In this document: positions 23,767 to 33,085 of the stretch, piece after piece
How the letters are laid out: each line of letters begins with the position of its first letter
Position numbering within the stretch: the stretch's first letter is position 1
Origin: Candidatus Poribacteria bacterium
GTDB taxonomy: Bacteria; Poribacteria; WGA-4E; PCPOR2b
Reading direction: 5' to 3'
Length of the DNA: 52,263 nt
Assembly (NCBI GenBank): GCA_022822785.1
Contig: JAJEAL010000137.1
Span: 1 to 52,263 of the forward strand
Made by a program: the position numbers and the translations under genes
The notes under the pieces: model-generated
Told to the model about the DNA's origin: nothing
Seen by the model: only the letters and a program-made list of their open reading frames with translations
Database searches by the model: none

Positions 23767-24723
23767 CTAAATAATTTTTAACTCGTCATCTGAATCTTGG
23801 TCACCGAGTTGTTCCACAAGTTCGGTAGCTATATGATGGAATACTTGGGATTGCGGTGAATCCGGATGCGATGCAACGATGGGTACGCCGAGATCCCCGG
23901 CGGTACAGACTTCGGCATCAAGGGGAATCTCCCCCAACAATCGAGTTCCCAATTTTTCACTGATTTTGCCTCCACCATCTCTTCGGAAGATGTCGGTTCT
24001 TTCTCCGCAGTGGGGACAGGAAAAATAGCTCATGTTTTCAACGACCCCCAGAATCGGAACGCCCAATTTGTCAAACATGGCGGCCCCACGTCGGACATCA
24101 GCGAGGGCGACATCTTGCGGCGTCGTCACAATCACGCCGCCCGTCAGTGGGATTGACTGAGTTAGCGAGAGTGCAACATCCCCCGTGCCGGGTGGCAAAT
24201 CGATGATGAGATAATCGAGCTCACCCCAAATTACATCAGCGAGAAATTGACGAACCGCACTGTGGAGCATGGGGCCCCGCCAAATCAACGCTTGCTCATC
24301 GGGGACGAGGAAACCGATGGACATTAGCTTGATACCGTGCCGCACAATCGGGATGAGTTTCTTTTCTGGACTGGTCTGCGGTTGTTCTTTTGCTCCCATC
24401 ATGGTGGGGATGCTGGGGCCGTAGGCATCCGCATCCATCAGCCCGACTTTCGCTCCGCTTTGTGATAAAGCGATGGCAAGATTAGTGGCAACCGTTGATT
24501 TGCCGACACCGCCCTTTCCACTCGCCACAGCAATCTTGGACTTAACGTTTGGGATGAGGATATTTTGCGGCTGCGCTTGGGGAGGTACTCCCATCTGTGG
24601 TGCAGTGGGTCTGTCAGCGGGCGCTGTATTCGCCATCTTAAGGTCTGGATGGGGCGTCATACGCGGTTTGGCTGACTCCGGATTTTTTGTTTCTGTTTTC
24701 TTGCCTTTTCTGAATAGATTCAT
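23767..24723 (-). CDS. mrp: Mrp/NBP35-family iron-sulfur carrier ATPase
   Basis: A 318-aa P-loop ATPase of the Mrp/ApbC family that holds and transfers Fe-S clusters to target proteins. The first 55 residues are a variable, proline-rich tail lacking the N-terminal DUF59 found in longer relatives. The deviant Walker A is GKGGVGKST at 69-77, then IDLPPGTGD, MSYFSCPHCGE with the cluster-binding CxxC, and the family motif VTTPQDVALADVRRG. A GGAGAG site lies upstream and its ATG overlaps the iscS stop as ATGA, so it is coupled to the cysteine desulfurase gene. Confidence 0.93.
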   Translation of the reverse strand: MNLFRKGKKTETKNPESAKPRMTPHPDLKMANTAPADRPTAPQMGVPPQAQPQNILIPNVKSKIAVASGKGGVGKSTVATNLAIALSQSGAKVGLMDADAYGPSIPTMMGAKEQPQTSPEKKLIPIVRHGIKLMSIGFLVPDEQALIWRGPMLHSAVRQFLADVIWGELDYLIIDLPPGTGDVALSLTQSIPLTGGVIVTTPQDVALADVRRGAAMFDKLGVPILGVVENMSYFSCPHCGERTDIFRRDGGGKISEKLGTRLLGEIPLDAEVCTAGDLGVPIVASHPDSPQSQVFHHIATELVEQLGDQDSDDELKII

Positions 24724-25940
24724 GCTTTCTCTCCATTTTCTGGTATTGCTGTTACGTAGTTTTCGGTCTGTGCTATCTCGTAAAGAGGCGACAATTCACG
24801 CAACCGGGCGACTTGCGATGCGATACGCTCGACAACTGTGTCAACCTCCGCTGCTGTGTTGTAGCGGCCCAATCCAAACCGGATAGCACCGAGGGCCAGT
24901 TCGTCCTTAACCCCCATTGCACGTAGGACATAGGAAGGCTCAACGGAATCAGAATTACAGGCGGATCCGGATGAAAGTGCTATCTCTTTTAGACCCGACA
25001 GTATCGACTGGCTTTCGACAAACTCAAAGCTCAGATTGAGATTGCCGGGCAGGCGTTGTATTGGATGTCCATTGAGATGAATGAAATCAATTCGTTTGGA
25101 TAATTCGTGATAGAGCTGCGCCCGTAGCGCCGTGATTCGTTTCGCTTCTTTCGCCATCTCCCCTTTACAAAGTTCGCACGCTGCGCCGAAACCGACGATG
25201 CCGGGGACGTTGAGCGTCCCTGATCTGATGTTATTTTCCTGACCGCCGCCGTGTAGCAGTGGATACAGTTGGATCGGTGGATCCTTCTTGCGGACGTAGA
25301 GGGCACCGATTCCTTTGGGACCGTACATCTTGTGGGCGGTGAATGACATCAAGTCCATTTTCAGTTCATTGACATCCGATTCAACTTTGCCAATCCCCTG
25401 CGTCGCATCGGAATGGAAAAGTATACTATATTTCTCCGCGATTTCGCCCACCTCTGCAATGGGATTAATTGTTCCGACCTCGCCGTTGACGTAGATAAGG
25501 CTAATCAGGACCGTTTTGTCGGTTATAGCATCTTCGACCTGCTGCGGATGGACCATCCCATACCTGTCTACAGGGAGATAGGTTACATCAAACCCTGATT
25601 CCTCCAATGCCTCACATGAATCCAACACTGCGTGGTGTTCGACGGTGCTGGTGATGATGTGATTACCGCGGTCTCTGTACCGATAGGCAATTCCCTTAAC
25701 CGCGAGGTTATCGGACTCTGTAGCGCCACTGGTGAATATAATTTCCTCCTCTGAACAGCCGATTAGGGCTGCGACTTGACCGCGCGCGATGTCCACCGCA
25801 TCCTTCGCATGTTCCCCGAATAGGTGCGTGCTACTGGCAGCGTTCCCGAAATGGTTTGTCAGGTACGGCATCATCGCCTCTAGCACCCGCGGGTCAATGG
25901 GTGTGGTGGCGTGGCTATCCATGTAGATTGGTTGTAACAT
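24720..25940 (-). CDS. iscS: Cysteine desulfurase (NifS/IscS family)
   Basis: A 406-aa PLP enzyme that takes sulfur from L-cysteine for Fe-S cluster assembly and, in some bacteria, supplies sulfur or selenium to other pathways. Features in order: YMDSHATTPIDPRVLEAM, TSGATESDNLA, the His stack in STVEHHAVLDS, SDATQGIGKVE, PLP Lys204 in FTAHKMYGPKGIGALY, and the catalytic Cys328 in SSGSACNSD. Length and motif spacing match IscS closely. Start at ATG 25940 with AAGGTGAG upstream. Stop overlaps mrp by four bases. No IscU scaffold is adjacent. Confidence 0.94.
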   Translation of the reverse strand: MLQPIYMDSHATTPIDPRVLEAMMPYLTNHFGNAASSTHLFGEHAKDAVDIARGQVAALIGCSEEEIIFTSGATESDNLAVKGIAYRYRDRGNHIITSTVEHHAVLDSCEALEESGFDVTYLPVDRYGMVHPQQVEDAITDKTVLISLIYVNGEVGTINPIAEVGEIAEKYSILFHSDATQGIGKVESDVNELKMDLMSFTAHKMYGPKGIGALYVRKKDPPIQLYPLLHGGGQENNIRSGTLNVPGIVGFGAACELCKGEMAKEAKRITALRAQLYHELSKRIDFIHLNGHPIQRLPGNLNLSFEFVESQSILSGLKEIALSSGSACNSDSVEPSYVLRAMGVKDELALGAIRFGLGRYNTAAEVDTVVERIASQVARLRELSPLYEIAQTENYVTAIPENGEKA

Positions 25941-25977
25941 TGCTACTCACCTTTATCGTCTCTATTCCCTACAAAAA

Positions 25978-27288
25978 TTATATCGGATCCCCCCTATTGA
26001 TTGCCGCCCAAACTGCACTTACACACTTAATCATGACGGGAATCCTATGAATGACGTTTCCGAGGTATCCCTTCGGATTCCACGGTTGACCGAAGGGTTG
26101 GGCGTTACTTTTATCGTCAAACGCTCGTGCCCAAATTTCGTAGTAACCCTTATTCCCAAAGGCGATTTCCGTTTCCCAATGGTACCAAGCGTACCGATTC
26201 GACGGTTGAATCAATTGCGTCTCTTGCCACCGGATGCCGAAGTCTGTGGAGATGTAGACCTTGTCTACCTTGTTCTCTCCCGCCCAAGCGTGACCTCTTA
26301 CCTTAACAGGAGTACCTATTTTGACGACCGCTTCTGATTGAGGTTTGGTGATAAGTGCCTTGATAGTTCCCGATGTAGCGATTATCATCTCGTTTTTCGG
26401 TGGCTTTTCCCCCGGCACCGGCGGATATGCCGGTACGCGATAGGAATATCCGCTCATCTTCTCTGAATCGTGGACCCGATCCCTAACCCAAATGCGGTTG
26501 AGCCACTTTTGCATCGCACTACCGATCCAACCCGGCACAATCAATCGCGCGGGGAATCCGTGCGCTGCGGGTAAATTCTCTCCGTTCATCTTGAAAGCGA
26601 TCAGTGTGTGCTCGTCCATCGCTTTCTCAATCGGAATGCCTCGTGAGAACGGTTCGCCTGGACCGATTGGTAGGTCTGCACCATAGTTGCCGGTGTAGAC
26701 GGCGGTATCCTTCAAGCCTGCAGCTTTCAAGACATCGCGCAAGCGCACACCGGTCCATTCGCTACAGGCAACCGCGCCGCGGATCCACGGCGTCCCGTCA
26801 ACTTTCGGCGTGAAAAGACTTCTGCCGTTTCCCGCACATTCTACCACCGTTTGCCTAGTCACCTGCGGGAAACGGATCAGGCCCTCCATCGAGAGCGTGA
26901 GTTTTTTATGGACCTCGCCGTCTATCGTCAATTTCCAACCGTGTAGGTCGCCGCTTTTGGCGCGTTCCGGTATCCTGCTGTTGTTGCGGACGAAATGTCG
27001 GGCGGTGGGGGTTACGTCGTCGTTAAGCAGATGTGGGGCAAATTCGCCGTTAAAGGGTTGTTCTGAGTGGACGATCATATCCGGTTTCGGGAGCGAATCT
27101 TGTTCAACGTCTGTCCACGCAGCGGGGATGAGTCCTCTGCCAAATAGACCGCTCACGGCAGCATCTGAACCGGCACCGAAGATCCCTAGACCGGTGAGTG
27201 CAGCACCTTTGCCCATCGTCGCAAGGAAGTGCCGCCGGGAGGAAAGGTTGGTTTCAAAGTTGTTTGTAGAAATGCGCTTTTGTTTCAT
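25978..27288 (-). CDS. Sulfite oxidase-family molybdoenzyme, Tat-exported
   Basis: A 436-aa protein starting at ATG 27288, chosen over an in-frame GTG at 27291 because of GAGGG seven bases upstream. A twin-arginine signal (SRRHFLATMGKG, near residues 17-30) exports the folded cofactor-bearing enzyme. The oxidoreductase molybdopterin domain (about 95-290) has the cofactor-binding Cys151 in TVVECAGNGRS and IPIEKAMDEHTLIAFKMNGE; a C-terminal Mo-co dimerisation domain (about 300-405) includes VKVRGHAWAGENKVDKVYIS. It oxidises sulfite to sulfate in the periplasm, or is a SoxC-like relative. No cytochrome partner or Mo-cofactor gene is in the window. Confidence 0.9.
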   Translation of the reverse strand: MKQKRISTNNFETNLSSRRHFLATMGKGAALTGLGIFGAGSDAAVSGLFGRGLIPAAWTDVEQDSLPKPDMIVHSEQPFNGEFAPHLLNDDVTPTARHFVRNNSRIPERAKSGDLHGWKLTIDGEVHKKLTLSMEGLIRFPQVTRQTVVECAGNGRSLFTPKVDGTPWIRGAVACSEWTGVRLRDVLKAAGLKDTAVYTGNYGADLPIGPGEPFSRGIPIEKAMDEHTLIAFKMNGENLPAAHGFPARLIVPGWIGSAMQKWLNRIWVRDRVHDSEKMSGYSYRVPAYPPVPGEKPPKNEMIIATSGTIKALITKPQSEAVVKIGTPVKVRGHAWAGENKVDKVYISTDFGIRWQETQLIQPSNRYAWYHWETEIAFGNKGYYEIWARAFDDKSNAQPFGQPWNPKGYLGNVIHRIPVMIKCVSAVWAAINRGDPI

Positions 27289-27344
27289 CACTTTGCCCTC
27301 TATCTAGCGCAAAGATACTAGGTAACAACGGTGATAGGAATTAC

Positions 27345-27563
27345 TCACTTGCGTACCCTAGTCGTTAGACCTCTGTCATACCAAATAGAAACAATAGTTT
27401 TGCTTGGTTCTGCACTTCCTCCACATGATGACTGCTTTATATCTATAATTTTGATTCCAGGATTAACATTAAGCCAAGCATTAATCTCCCTTTCAAGAGA
27501 TAACGCTGCTTTTGATATTTTACGAAAGTAACCCTCTGATATTGCAAATATTTTAGTTTTCAT
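27345..27563 (-). CDS. Small conserved hypothetical protein
   Basis: A 72-aa protein. The N-terminus is a helix (SKAALSLEREINAWLN) and the rest is strand-loop-strand with IKIIDIKQSSCGGSAEPSKT then VSIWYD. The pattern of a helix with a conserved IKQS-gly-gly segment and a terminal S-x-WY is familiar from short uncharacterised bacterial proteins. One Cys at GG-C. No signal peptide. Ribosome site AAAAAAGGAGTC lies just before the ATG. It lies between sulfite oxidase and the HNH gene, all on the minus strand. Function unknown. Confidence 0.65.
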   Translation of the reverse strand: MKTKIFAISEGYFRKISKAALSLEREINAWLNVNPGIKIIDIKQSSCGGSAEPSKTIVSIWYDRGLTTRVRK

Positions 27564-27603
27564 GATGACTCCTTTTTTGTATTATCAGCGGTCTAAGGTT
27601 AAG

Positions 27604-28557
27604 TTACCGTCTGAGCACTTCCTCACGGTGCCAAGCTAACGCATCTTGAGCCGGGTATAGTTGTTCGCGTTCCGGCAATAGGATGGATTTATCACGGAGT
27701 TCTGTCAGCCTCCACTCCGTTGGTCGCTGATCAGACATGAGCGGTGAAACAAGCACTTGATAGGTTTTACTTAAAGAGATTAATCCTTTGTCAAAACTCC
27801 AATGGTGCAACTTGCAAAGCGAGATTCCATTCCGTACATCGTCATTCTTTGAAACACGAAACGGGATAATATGTGCAGCGTCAGTCGCGCTTTCTCCATC
27901 CATTGTAACGATACGCAGCCGACAGACAGCACAGGTGTAATCATACAGTCCCATAATCGCCTGCCGGAAACCTGCACTACGAATCGGCGATTCTTCTGGG
28001 ATTGGTACTGTCGGTTTCTGAGGTGAAAAGGGGTGTCCTACTTCACTCATTAGTAACTGTTCATACTCTGTAATCTGTTGCCCTTCTGCGATAAGATTTT
28101 CGATTCTATCCTTGAAGTCTAGAAGATAGACGCAGATCAGGGTCTGACGGATCATTTCTCGATTGCTGGGATCAGCGAGTAAAACGAAGAGGTCATCATC
28201 TAAACTCACGTATGCAATAACTTCACGGAGGCGAGAAATTGCTGTAATTCGTTCGGTAACCTCCAAGACCTTTTCGTATCCGTCGTTTGCATGAAGATGC
28301 CAGAATCCATCGCTTTTCAGATGAAAAAACGGCAAAGCGATATTGGGTCTGCGATTCGTTACTTTCGACCAATATTTAATGAAGGTCTCCGCCAAGTCTG
28401 GGGAAAGAGGAATTTCATTTTCTTGAATCTGTCCACATTCAATCAGTTCAATAACTGCTAGTAGCAGAAGCGGCTTGTGAGGAGCAACCCCGTGTGCCCT
28501 GTCTACTCGTAAGCGTTTCATTTTTTGAAGGTATTTTTGTAGGGTATCGGTAGACAT
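27604..28557 (-). CDS. HNH endonuclease, putative restriction enzyme
   Basis: A 317-aa protein with a C-terminal HNH nuclease domain of the restriction-endonuclease COG3440 type. Residues 209-251 hold Cys209 and Cys212 (TCAVCRLR), the DAAHIIPF motif (Asp226, His229), Asn243 in RNGISLCKLH and His251, a complete HNH core. Residues 1-190 are a helical N-terminal region with ALPFFHLKSDGFWHL, found in family members thought to sense modified DNA. No methyltransferase gene is next to it, fitting a modification-dependent or solitary nuclease. Ribosome site weak. Confidence 0.82.
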   Translation of the reverse strand: MSTDTLQKYLQKMKRLRVDRAHGVAPHKPLLLLAVIELIECGQIQENEIPLSPDLAETFIKYWSKVTNRRPNIALPFFHLKSDGFWHLHANDGYEKVLEVTERITAISRLREVIAYVSLDDDLFVLLADPSNREMIRQTLICVYLLDFKDRIENLIAEGQQITEYEQLLMSEVGHPFSPQKPTVPIPEESPIRSAGFRQAIMGLYDYTCAVCRLRIVTMDGESATDAAHIIPFRVSKNDDVRNGISLCKLHHWSFDKGLISLSKTYQVLVSPLMSDQRPTEWRLTELRDKSILLPEREQLYPAQDALAWHREEVLRR

Positions 28558-28623
28558 CTTTTTTCGTATTCTATCACAATTATTCGGGGTTAATCAGCTG
28601 TAAAGCCGCCGAATGTGTAACCC

Positions 28624-29625
28624 TTAATGAAAACGGGTTGGCAGGTCACGCACCGCTTCAATGATTCGATCCTCCAGATCATCGGCGTCGCTGTCCGGGA
28701 TACGGTTGTGTCTATCCATCCAAGCGATGTTTTCCGCGACACTTTCCACAAGCGGCGTCTCTGGCTGAAATTCGGGGATGTCTCTCGCGAGTTTTGCACA
28801 GGTATAGATCTGCGTATGACCGAAGTTTCCGCTTAACCCGCGGAACCGTTCCGGCGCAATGGCGATGAGCGTCTCTTGGGAAACATGCACAATGTCGGCT
28901 TCAACGCCTAACGCTTGGGCAACAGTGCGATGCCATTCGTCCCATGTCCGCGGCTTTGGATGGACGATGTTATAAACTTGACCGAGGCATTCCGATCGTC
29001 CGAGTACTTCTGCAAATCCTACTCCCGCATCCCGCGATGCGAGAAATTGGAAGTAATTTAACCCATCTCCCGCTGAGAGGATTGGCTTGCCTTTACGCAG
29101 ACGGTCGATCCAACTCCCGTCACCACCGACCTGTCGATGTACTGGTATTCCGGGGCCGTGCGTGTAGGACGGCTTGAGGATTGTCACCGGGAAACCGTCA
29201 TCGGCGTGTGCCTCTAGGAGTAGTTGGTCTGCAGCGATTTTGCCGCGCCCATATTCGGATGTCCCATTCAGCGGTGCAGTTTCAGGGATGTTGACGCCGC
29301 TAAACGGGAACGGCGGTCCGTAGGTCATGACCGTTGAACAGTGGATGAACCCGTCCACCCGTCCGCGAAACGCTCGCAGCGCAGAAGCGGCATCGTCAGC
29401 GTTATAGGAGATCATGTCGATGACAGCGTCGAACTTTTGGGCACGCATCTTGTTCTCGAAATCGTCACGGTCACGCCGATCTCCGTGAATGACCTGTATA
29501 TCCGACGGGGGCGGATCTGGGTGTTGTCCACGATTAAACATCACCACCTCGTGATTCCGCTTGAGCAGCGCTGCGACAATGCCACGACTAATATTTCCGG
29601 TGCCACCGATAATTAAGACTTTCAT
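28624..29625 (-). CDS. NAD-dependent epimerase/dehydratase (SDR)
   Basis: A 333-aa extended short-chain dehydrogenase. The NAD-binding loop is LIIGGTGNISRGIVAALLKR (residues 3-23), a variant of GxxGxxG. HGDRRDRDDFENKM suits the following strand, and a Ser/Tyr region is at STVMTYGPP and SEYGRGKIAADQL, with Tyr/Lys as YGRGK. C-terminal GLNYFQFLASRDAGVGFAE is typical of NAD-epimerase members acting on nucleotide sugars or chloroplast-type RNA-binding relatives. Substrate not assigned. GAAGGGG ribosome site. It is the downstream member of a run of sugar-type oxidoreductases. Confidence 0.85.
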   Translation of the reverse strand: MKVLIIGGTGNISRGIVAALLKRNHEVVMFNRGQHPDPPPSDIQVIHGDRRDRDDFENKMRAQKFDAVIDMISYNADDAASALRAFRGRVDGFIHCSTVMTYGPPFPFSGVNIPETAPLNGTSEYGRGKIAADQLLLEAHADDGFPVTILKPSYTHGPGIPVHRQVGGDGSWIDRLRKGKPILSAGDGLNYFQFLASRDAGVGFAEVLGRSECLGQVYNIVHPKPRTWDEWHRTVAQALGVEADIVHVSQETLIAIAPERFRGLSGNFGHTQIYTCAKLARDIPEFQPETPLVESVAENIAWMDRHNRIPDSDADDLEDRIIEAVRDLPTRFH

Positions 29626-29708
29626 ACTTGGACACCCCTTCCCTATTGTGGATTATGGTGAATTCTATAATTACCTATACACTTTCGACACACAACCAAC
29701 CCCCTAAA

Positions 29709-29726
29709 TCCCCCTTGTCAGGGGGA
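29709..29726. repeat. Short C-rich/G-rich hairpin
   Basis: TCCCCC (29709-29714), TTGTCA loop and GGGGGA (29721-29726) form a perfect six-pair stem, and a second copy of the CAGGGGGACTT half follows near 29738. It lies in the 169-base gap between the two SDR genes. Similar CCCCCTTnnCAGGGGG motifs are common dispersed repeats in environmental genomes; function unknown. Confidence 0.7.
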
Positions 29727-29794
29727 CTTGGGAAACTCAGGGGGACTTCATGAGGCTTCGATAAGGGGAACTATTGGTGAACGTCTACATATAA

Positions 29795-30571
29795 TCAACG
29801 TCTCTCTGGGATTTCGGGCCAGTTGTGTTCCGGACGATAGCCAAGCTCCCGAGCGGTCTGCTTCCAATCGAATCGGGAATCCTCGCGACCAGCGACGACG
29901 TGGTAAGAACCGTACATCACGTCTTGGGTTTCGATTGCTAACTCAACTGCCTGTGCAACATCGCGTGGGTCAACATACACAAACCAGGGTTCGTTTGACC
30001 CGGCTTGGTCTAAACTGGCGGGTGCTTTGGGGCCGGGGTTGAGTCCATCGCCGGCGATGACACCGGGACGCAGATGGATGACACTCAACCCGTGCGCTTG
30101 ATAGTAAGCCTCTCCAACCTGTTCGCCCAAGTATTTCGCGAGCGCGTAGTACAGTCCCCCTGAACTGAACTGAAACGGTTCACCGACGCGATAGGGCAGC
30201 TCAGCTCCCGGAAGCGGGCTACAGGCAGAAATACTTGAAATATTGACGAGCCTTTGCACACTACCTGTCGCGCAGGCTTCGGCGATGTTCCATGTTCCCT
30301 TGACCATCACATCGGCGAACAGCCATGCAGGCTTATCGAACCGTTCGCGCACCAGTGCCACGAGATGGATAACGGCATCATGCCCTTCACAAACCCTTTC
30401 AATATCCTCATAGTTCATTAGATCCGCTTGCACGAAGGGCAGATCTTTGAGATCCGATTTTGGTTCGACTCGATCAGTGAGTGTGAGTTCGTATTTGGAT
30501 CGGAGGCGCTCGATGATAAAACCGGCGAGATACCCCGCTGCACCGGTGATGAGGATTTTCCTGATTTTCAT
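29795..30571 (-). CDS. NAD(P)-dependent epimerase/dehydratase (SDR)
   Basis: A 258-aa atypical SDR. The cofactor loop is KILITGAAGYLAGFIIERL (residues 5-23), acidic residue at VQADLMNYEDIERV, NISSISACSPLP at the catalytic Ser region, and YYALAKYLGEQVGEAYY as the Tyr-x3-Lys catalytic pair. Relatives act on sugar or uronate-type substrates; the nearby Gfo/Idh/MocA enzymes suggest a sugar pathway, but the substrate is open. GAGGAG site lies upstream. Confidence 0.85.
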   Translation of the reverse strand: MKIRKILITGAAGYLAGFIIERLRSKYELTLTDRVEPKSDLKDLPFVQADLMNYEDIERVCEGHDAVIHLVALVRERFDKPAWLFADVMVKGTWNIAEACATGSVQRLVNISSISACSPLPGAELPYRVGEPFQFSSGGLYYALAKYLGEQVGEAYYQAHGLSVIHLRPGVIAGDGLNPGPKAPASLDQAGSNEPWFVYVDPRDVAQAVELAIETQDVMYGSYHVVAGREDSRFDWKQTARELGYRPEHNWPEIPERR

Positions 30572-30606
30572 GCGATAATTTTCTCCTCTCCGAGGGAATC
30601 GGGGTT

Positions 30607-31605
30607 TTAATCAACCTTTACAAAGCCGCCTGTGCCCTGACTTTTGATAGCTGCCTCTATTAATGCGAGGGTGTGCATCGCGTCTCTAAAGTCCGACCGA
30701 ATCAGCGAGCGGTCCTCCGTTTCGATGGCACGAAGCCATGCGTGAATCTTATCAAGACCGAGGCTATTTTCAGCGGGCACAGGTTCATTAAAGTCGTGTC
30801 CATGCAAATAGCCGACGATTCGCTCGCCGTTGGCACCGCCTTGGGCGTCTGCCCGAAGGCGTAAATGCGGACCAATAACCTCTAGCTCAAAGCCACCCCT
30901 TTCCGTGCCGCAGTGGTTCATGTGCGTACCGAAGACACCGTTATCAAGTTCGTACATCATCTGGAGAGCGTTTTCAGCGTCAAACTCGGTTCGATCCAGC
31001 GCCATATTCTTAGCACCGATTGCGTGTGCCTGAACCGGCTTGACGTTCCCCATGATAAAGCGGGTACAATCAAGGATATGAATCGCTTGCTCGGCGATGG
31101 GACCTCCGCTGATGTGGCGCTGTAAGAACCACGGTGACATCCGAAAGCTGAGGTAATAGTTGACCATACAAGCAGTGTGAACGAGATGCACCGTTTCGTC
31201 CGCCAACAACTCTTTGAGTCTCTCATAGATTGCGGCATAGCGCAGTTGAAAGCTGACCGCAGCAATTACCCCAGCCTCTTCAATATGCCCAAGGCAGGCA
31301 CGTCCCTCAGCCATGTTCAAGGCGGGTGGTTTTTCAATCATCAGATGGATACCGCGCTCACAAGCTCCTCGTACCGGCTCAAGGCGCACCGGGGGCGGAG
31401 TGGTGATGATTACTCCATCCATTTCAACCTCAAAGAACCGCTCAAGGTCATCTGTGACGATTTTTGCGCCTGCTTTCGACCCAAGTTCCTGTGCCGCCGG
31501 TAAATGTATATCGTGAACTGCGACAACTTGTGCGCCGTAGTCAGCAATTCTATCTTGATGGCGGTTTCCCATCACTCCGGCCCCGGTAATTCCAATTTCC
31601 AGCAT
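30607..31605 (-). CDS. Gfo/Idh/MocA-family oxidoreductase
   Basis: A 332-aa NAD(P)-dependent dehydrogenase. I chose the ATG at 31605 because GGAGGG lies three bases upstream and the protein then starts at the Rossmann strand EIGITGAGVMGNRHQDR. The longer frame to 31707 adds an unlikely N-terminus. Further landmarks: VDGVIITTPPPVRLEPVRGA, and the hallmark EKPPALNMAEG (the conserved EKP, with Lys active). The C-terminal beta domain contains HMNHCGTERGGFELEVIG. These enzymes act on sugars, inositols or amino sugars. It probably belongs to a set with the next gene and the SDRs. Confidence 0.87.
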   Translation of the reverse strand: MLEIGITGAGVMGNRHQDRIADYGAQVVAVHDIHLPAAQELGSKAGAKIVTDDLERFFEVEMDGVIITTPPPVRLEPVRGACERGIHLMIEKPPALNMAEGRACLGHIEEAGVIAAVSFQLRYAAIYERLKELLADETVHLVHTACMVNYYLSFRMSPWFLQRHISGGPIAEQAIHILDCTRFIMGNVKPVQAHAIGAKNMALDRTEFDAENALQMMYELDNGVFGTHMNHCGTERGGFELEVIGPHLRLRADAQGGANGERIVGYLHGHDFNEPVPAENSLGLDKIHAWLRAIETEDRSLIRSDFRDAMHTLALIEAAIKSQGTGGFVKVD

Positions 31606-31800
31606 GTTCCCTCCAGATGCCTCGTACCAAGGCAAATTCTTCCTAATTTGGAAATGCGCTGATTGGAGACAACCTGAAAACAAGGAAATTTTAACGCAAT
31701 GGCACAATGTTGCAAAGACGCAAAGAAAGACTTTATTATTTTTTATTTTTGCGTCCTAGCGCTTAGCGTTCCTGTTTCTCCCCGTTTTCCTCCTAAATGC

Positions 31801-32991
31801 TTACAGCCATCCTGCAACTGCCCAGATCACACTCGCTCGACTGAAGGGGGCCTCCTTCAGGGTTTCGACTCCCGAAATTGGATGTCCCCCATATTTGCGT
31901 TCATAGGCTTCATGGATTTGACGTTCAAAGCCCGTTGTTTCCTGAATCGGCAATGTTATCCACACGCTCCCGCGGCGGGCGCTCTCCCGAATTGCAATCC
32001 ACAGTTCCAGATCTCGTCGGGCGTTGACCGGCCCGTACGCAGGTTCAATCCCCTCCGTCACGGCACGATACATGCTATGGAGGATGCTCGCTTTGGCAAT
32101 ATCGTCCGATGCAGAGATTTTGTACTTTACAAATGGATTTGACCACACAATCGGTGGAGAGGTCTCTATCCGAACATAGTCTAACACCTGTTCGCCCTCA
32201 ATTTCTGTATAGACATCCTCAATTTGGTAGGTCCCACCACCGTTGTAAAGGGTCAACTGGTCTCCGGAGAGATGCCCTTCCGTGCCTTCAATCTCCCAGT
32301 GGCTGCCACGTGCCCCCGGCGGCGGCATCTCATAGAGGCAGGTTATCCCTCCCGGAAACTCAATGATGCCCGACTCCCACCACCGCGTCCTCATCGCCTC
32401 GTCGCCGTAGCCGGTGTAGGGCTGCGTCGGCACTTCGGCTGCATATCCCAGCGCGCGTATTGGCTCGCAGCCGAGGATCATACGAACCGCGTTAATACCG
32501 TGATAGCTGCCCGAAGCGTACCAGAGTCGTGCATGTCGAATCTTTCCAAGTAGGCCCGCCCGGACAATCTTCTGTTTCAACTGCTCATGGGGCCAATGCC
32601 AGACGTTTTCAGCAATCTCGTATTTGACGCCGTTTTGTCGGCACGTCTCTGTGATAGCATCTGCTATCGGCAACGAGATGGCGATGGGAATTTCGGTGAT
32701 GACGTTAATCCGATGCTTGGCAACCGTCATCGCCATGACGTTGAGCGAATCGGTCGGCGTCAGGCAAAAGACCACGTCCGGCTTTTCGGACTGGAGCATA
32801 TCTTCGACATCTGTGTATTGCGCTGGAATGTCGTAGGCTTCAGCTGCGGCGCGGCACGCCTCGGCGTTTCGGTCGCAGATGGCGCAAAATGTGTAGAAGT
32901 CTGTCAGTTGCTTGATGACTGCCTGATAGCCACGGGAGCGGGAAGTTTCATAGGCTCCAGCACCGATTACAGCAATTCGTAAAGGGTTCAT
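31801..32991 (-). CDS. Gfo/Idh/MocA-family oxidoreductase
   Basis: A 396-aa dehydrogenase starting at ATG 32991, behind GGAGGAGATACCG; the longer frame to 33033 is less likely. It opens with the Rossmann motif RIAVIGAGAYETSRSRGYQA, continues with PDVVFCLTPTDSLNVMA and NVITEIPIAISLPIAD (the position of the EKP-type motif is EIP), and ends in a large beta-sheet domain. The active Lys of the EKP motif appears replaced by Ile, so catalysis may differ or be absent. Likely a partner of the preceding member. Substrate unknown. Confidence 0.83.
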   Translation of the reverse strand: MNPLRIAVIGAGAYETSRSRGYQAVIKQLTDFYTFCAICDRNAEACRAAAEAYDIPAQYTDVEDMLQSEKPDVVFCLTPTDSLNVMAMTVAKHRINVITEIPIAISLPIADAITETCRQNGVKYEIAENVWHWPHEQLKQKIVRAGLLGKIRHARLWYASGSYHGINAVRMILGCEPIRALGYAAEVPTQPYTGYGDEAMRTRWWESGIIEFPGGITCLYEMPPPGARGSHWEIEGTEGHLSGDQLTLYNGGGTYQIEDVYTEIEGEQVLDYVRIETSPPIVWSNPFVKYKISASDDIAKASILHSMYRAVTEGIEPAYGPVNARRDLELWIAIRESARRGSVWITLPIQETTGFERQIHEAYERKYGGHPISGVETLKEAPFSRASVIWAVAGWL

Positions 32992-33085
32992 CGGTATCTC
33001 CTCCGAATGCACGAAATTATTAAGTTGGTTCATCTCACAGGTAAGGAAACCCTAATTTCATTGAGGACAGGATCTATGCCACGAT

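Noticed and set aside
31708-31800. ACGCAAAG and TTTGCGTC near 31720-31755 as a terminator
   Set aside because: The arms are imperfect and the loop is long and AT-rich; no clear stem followed by U-run.
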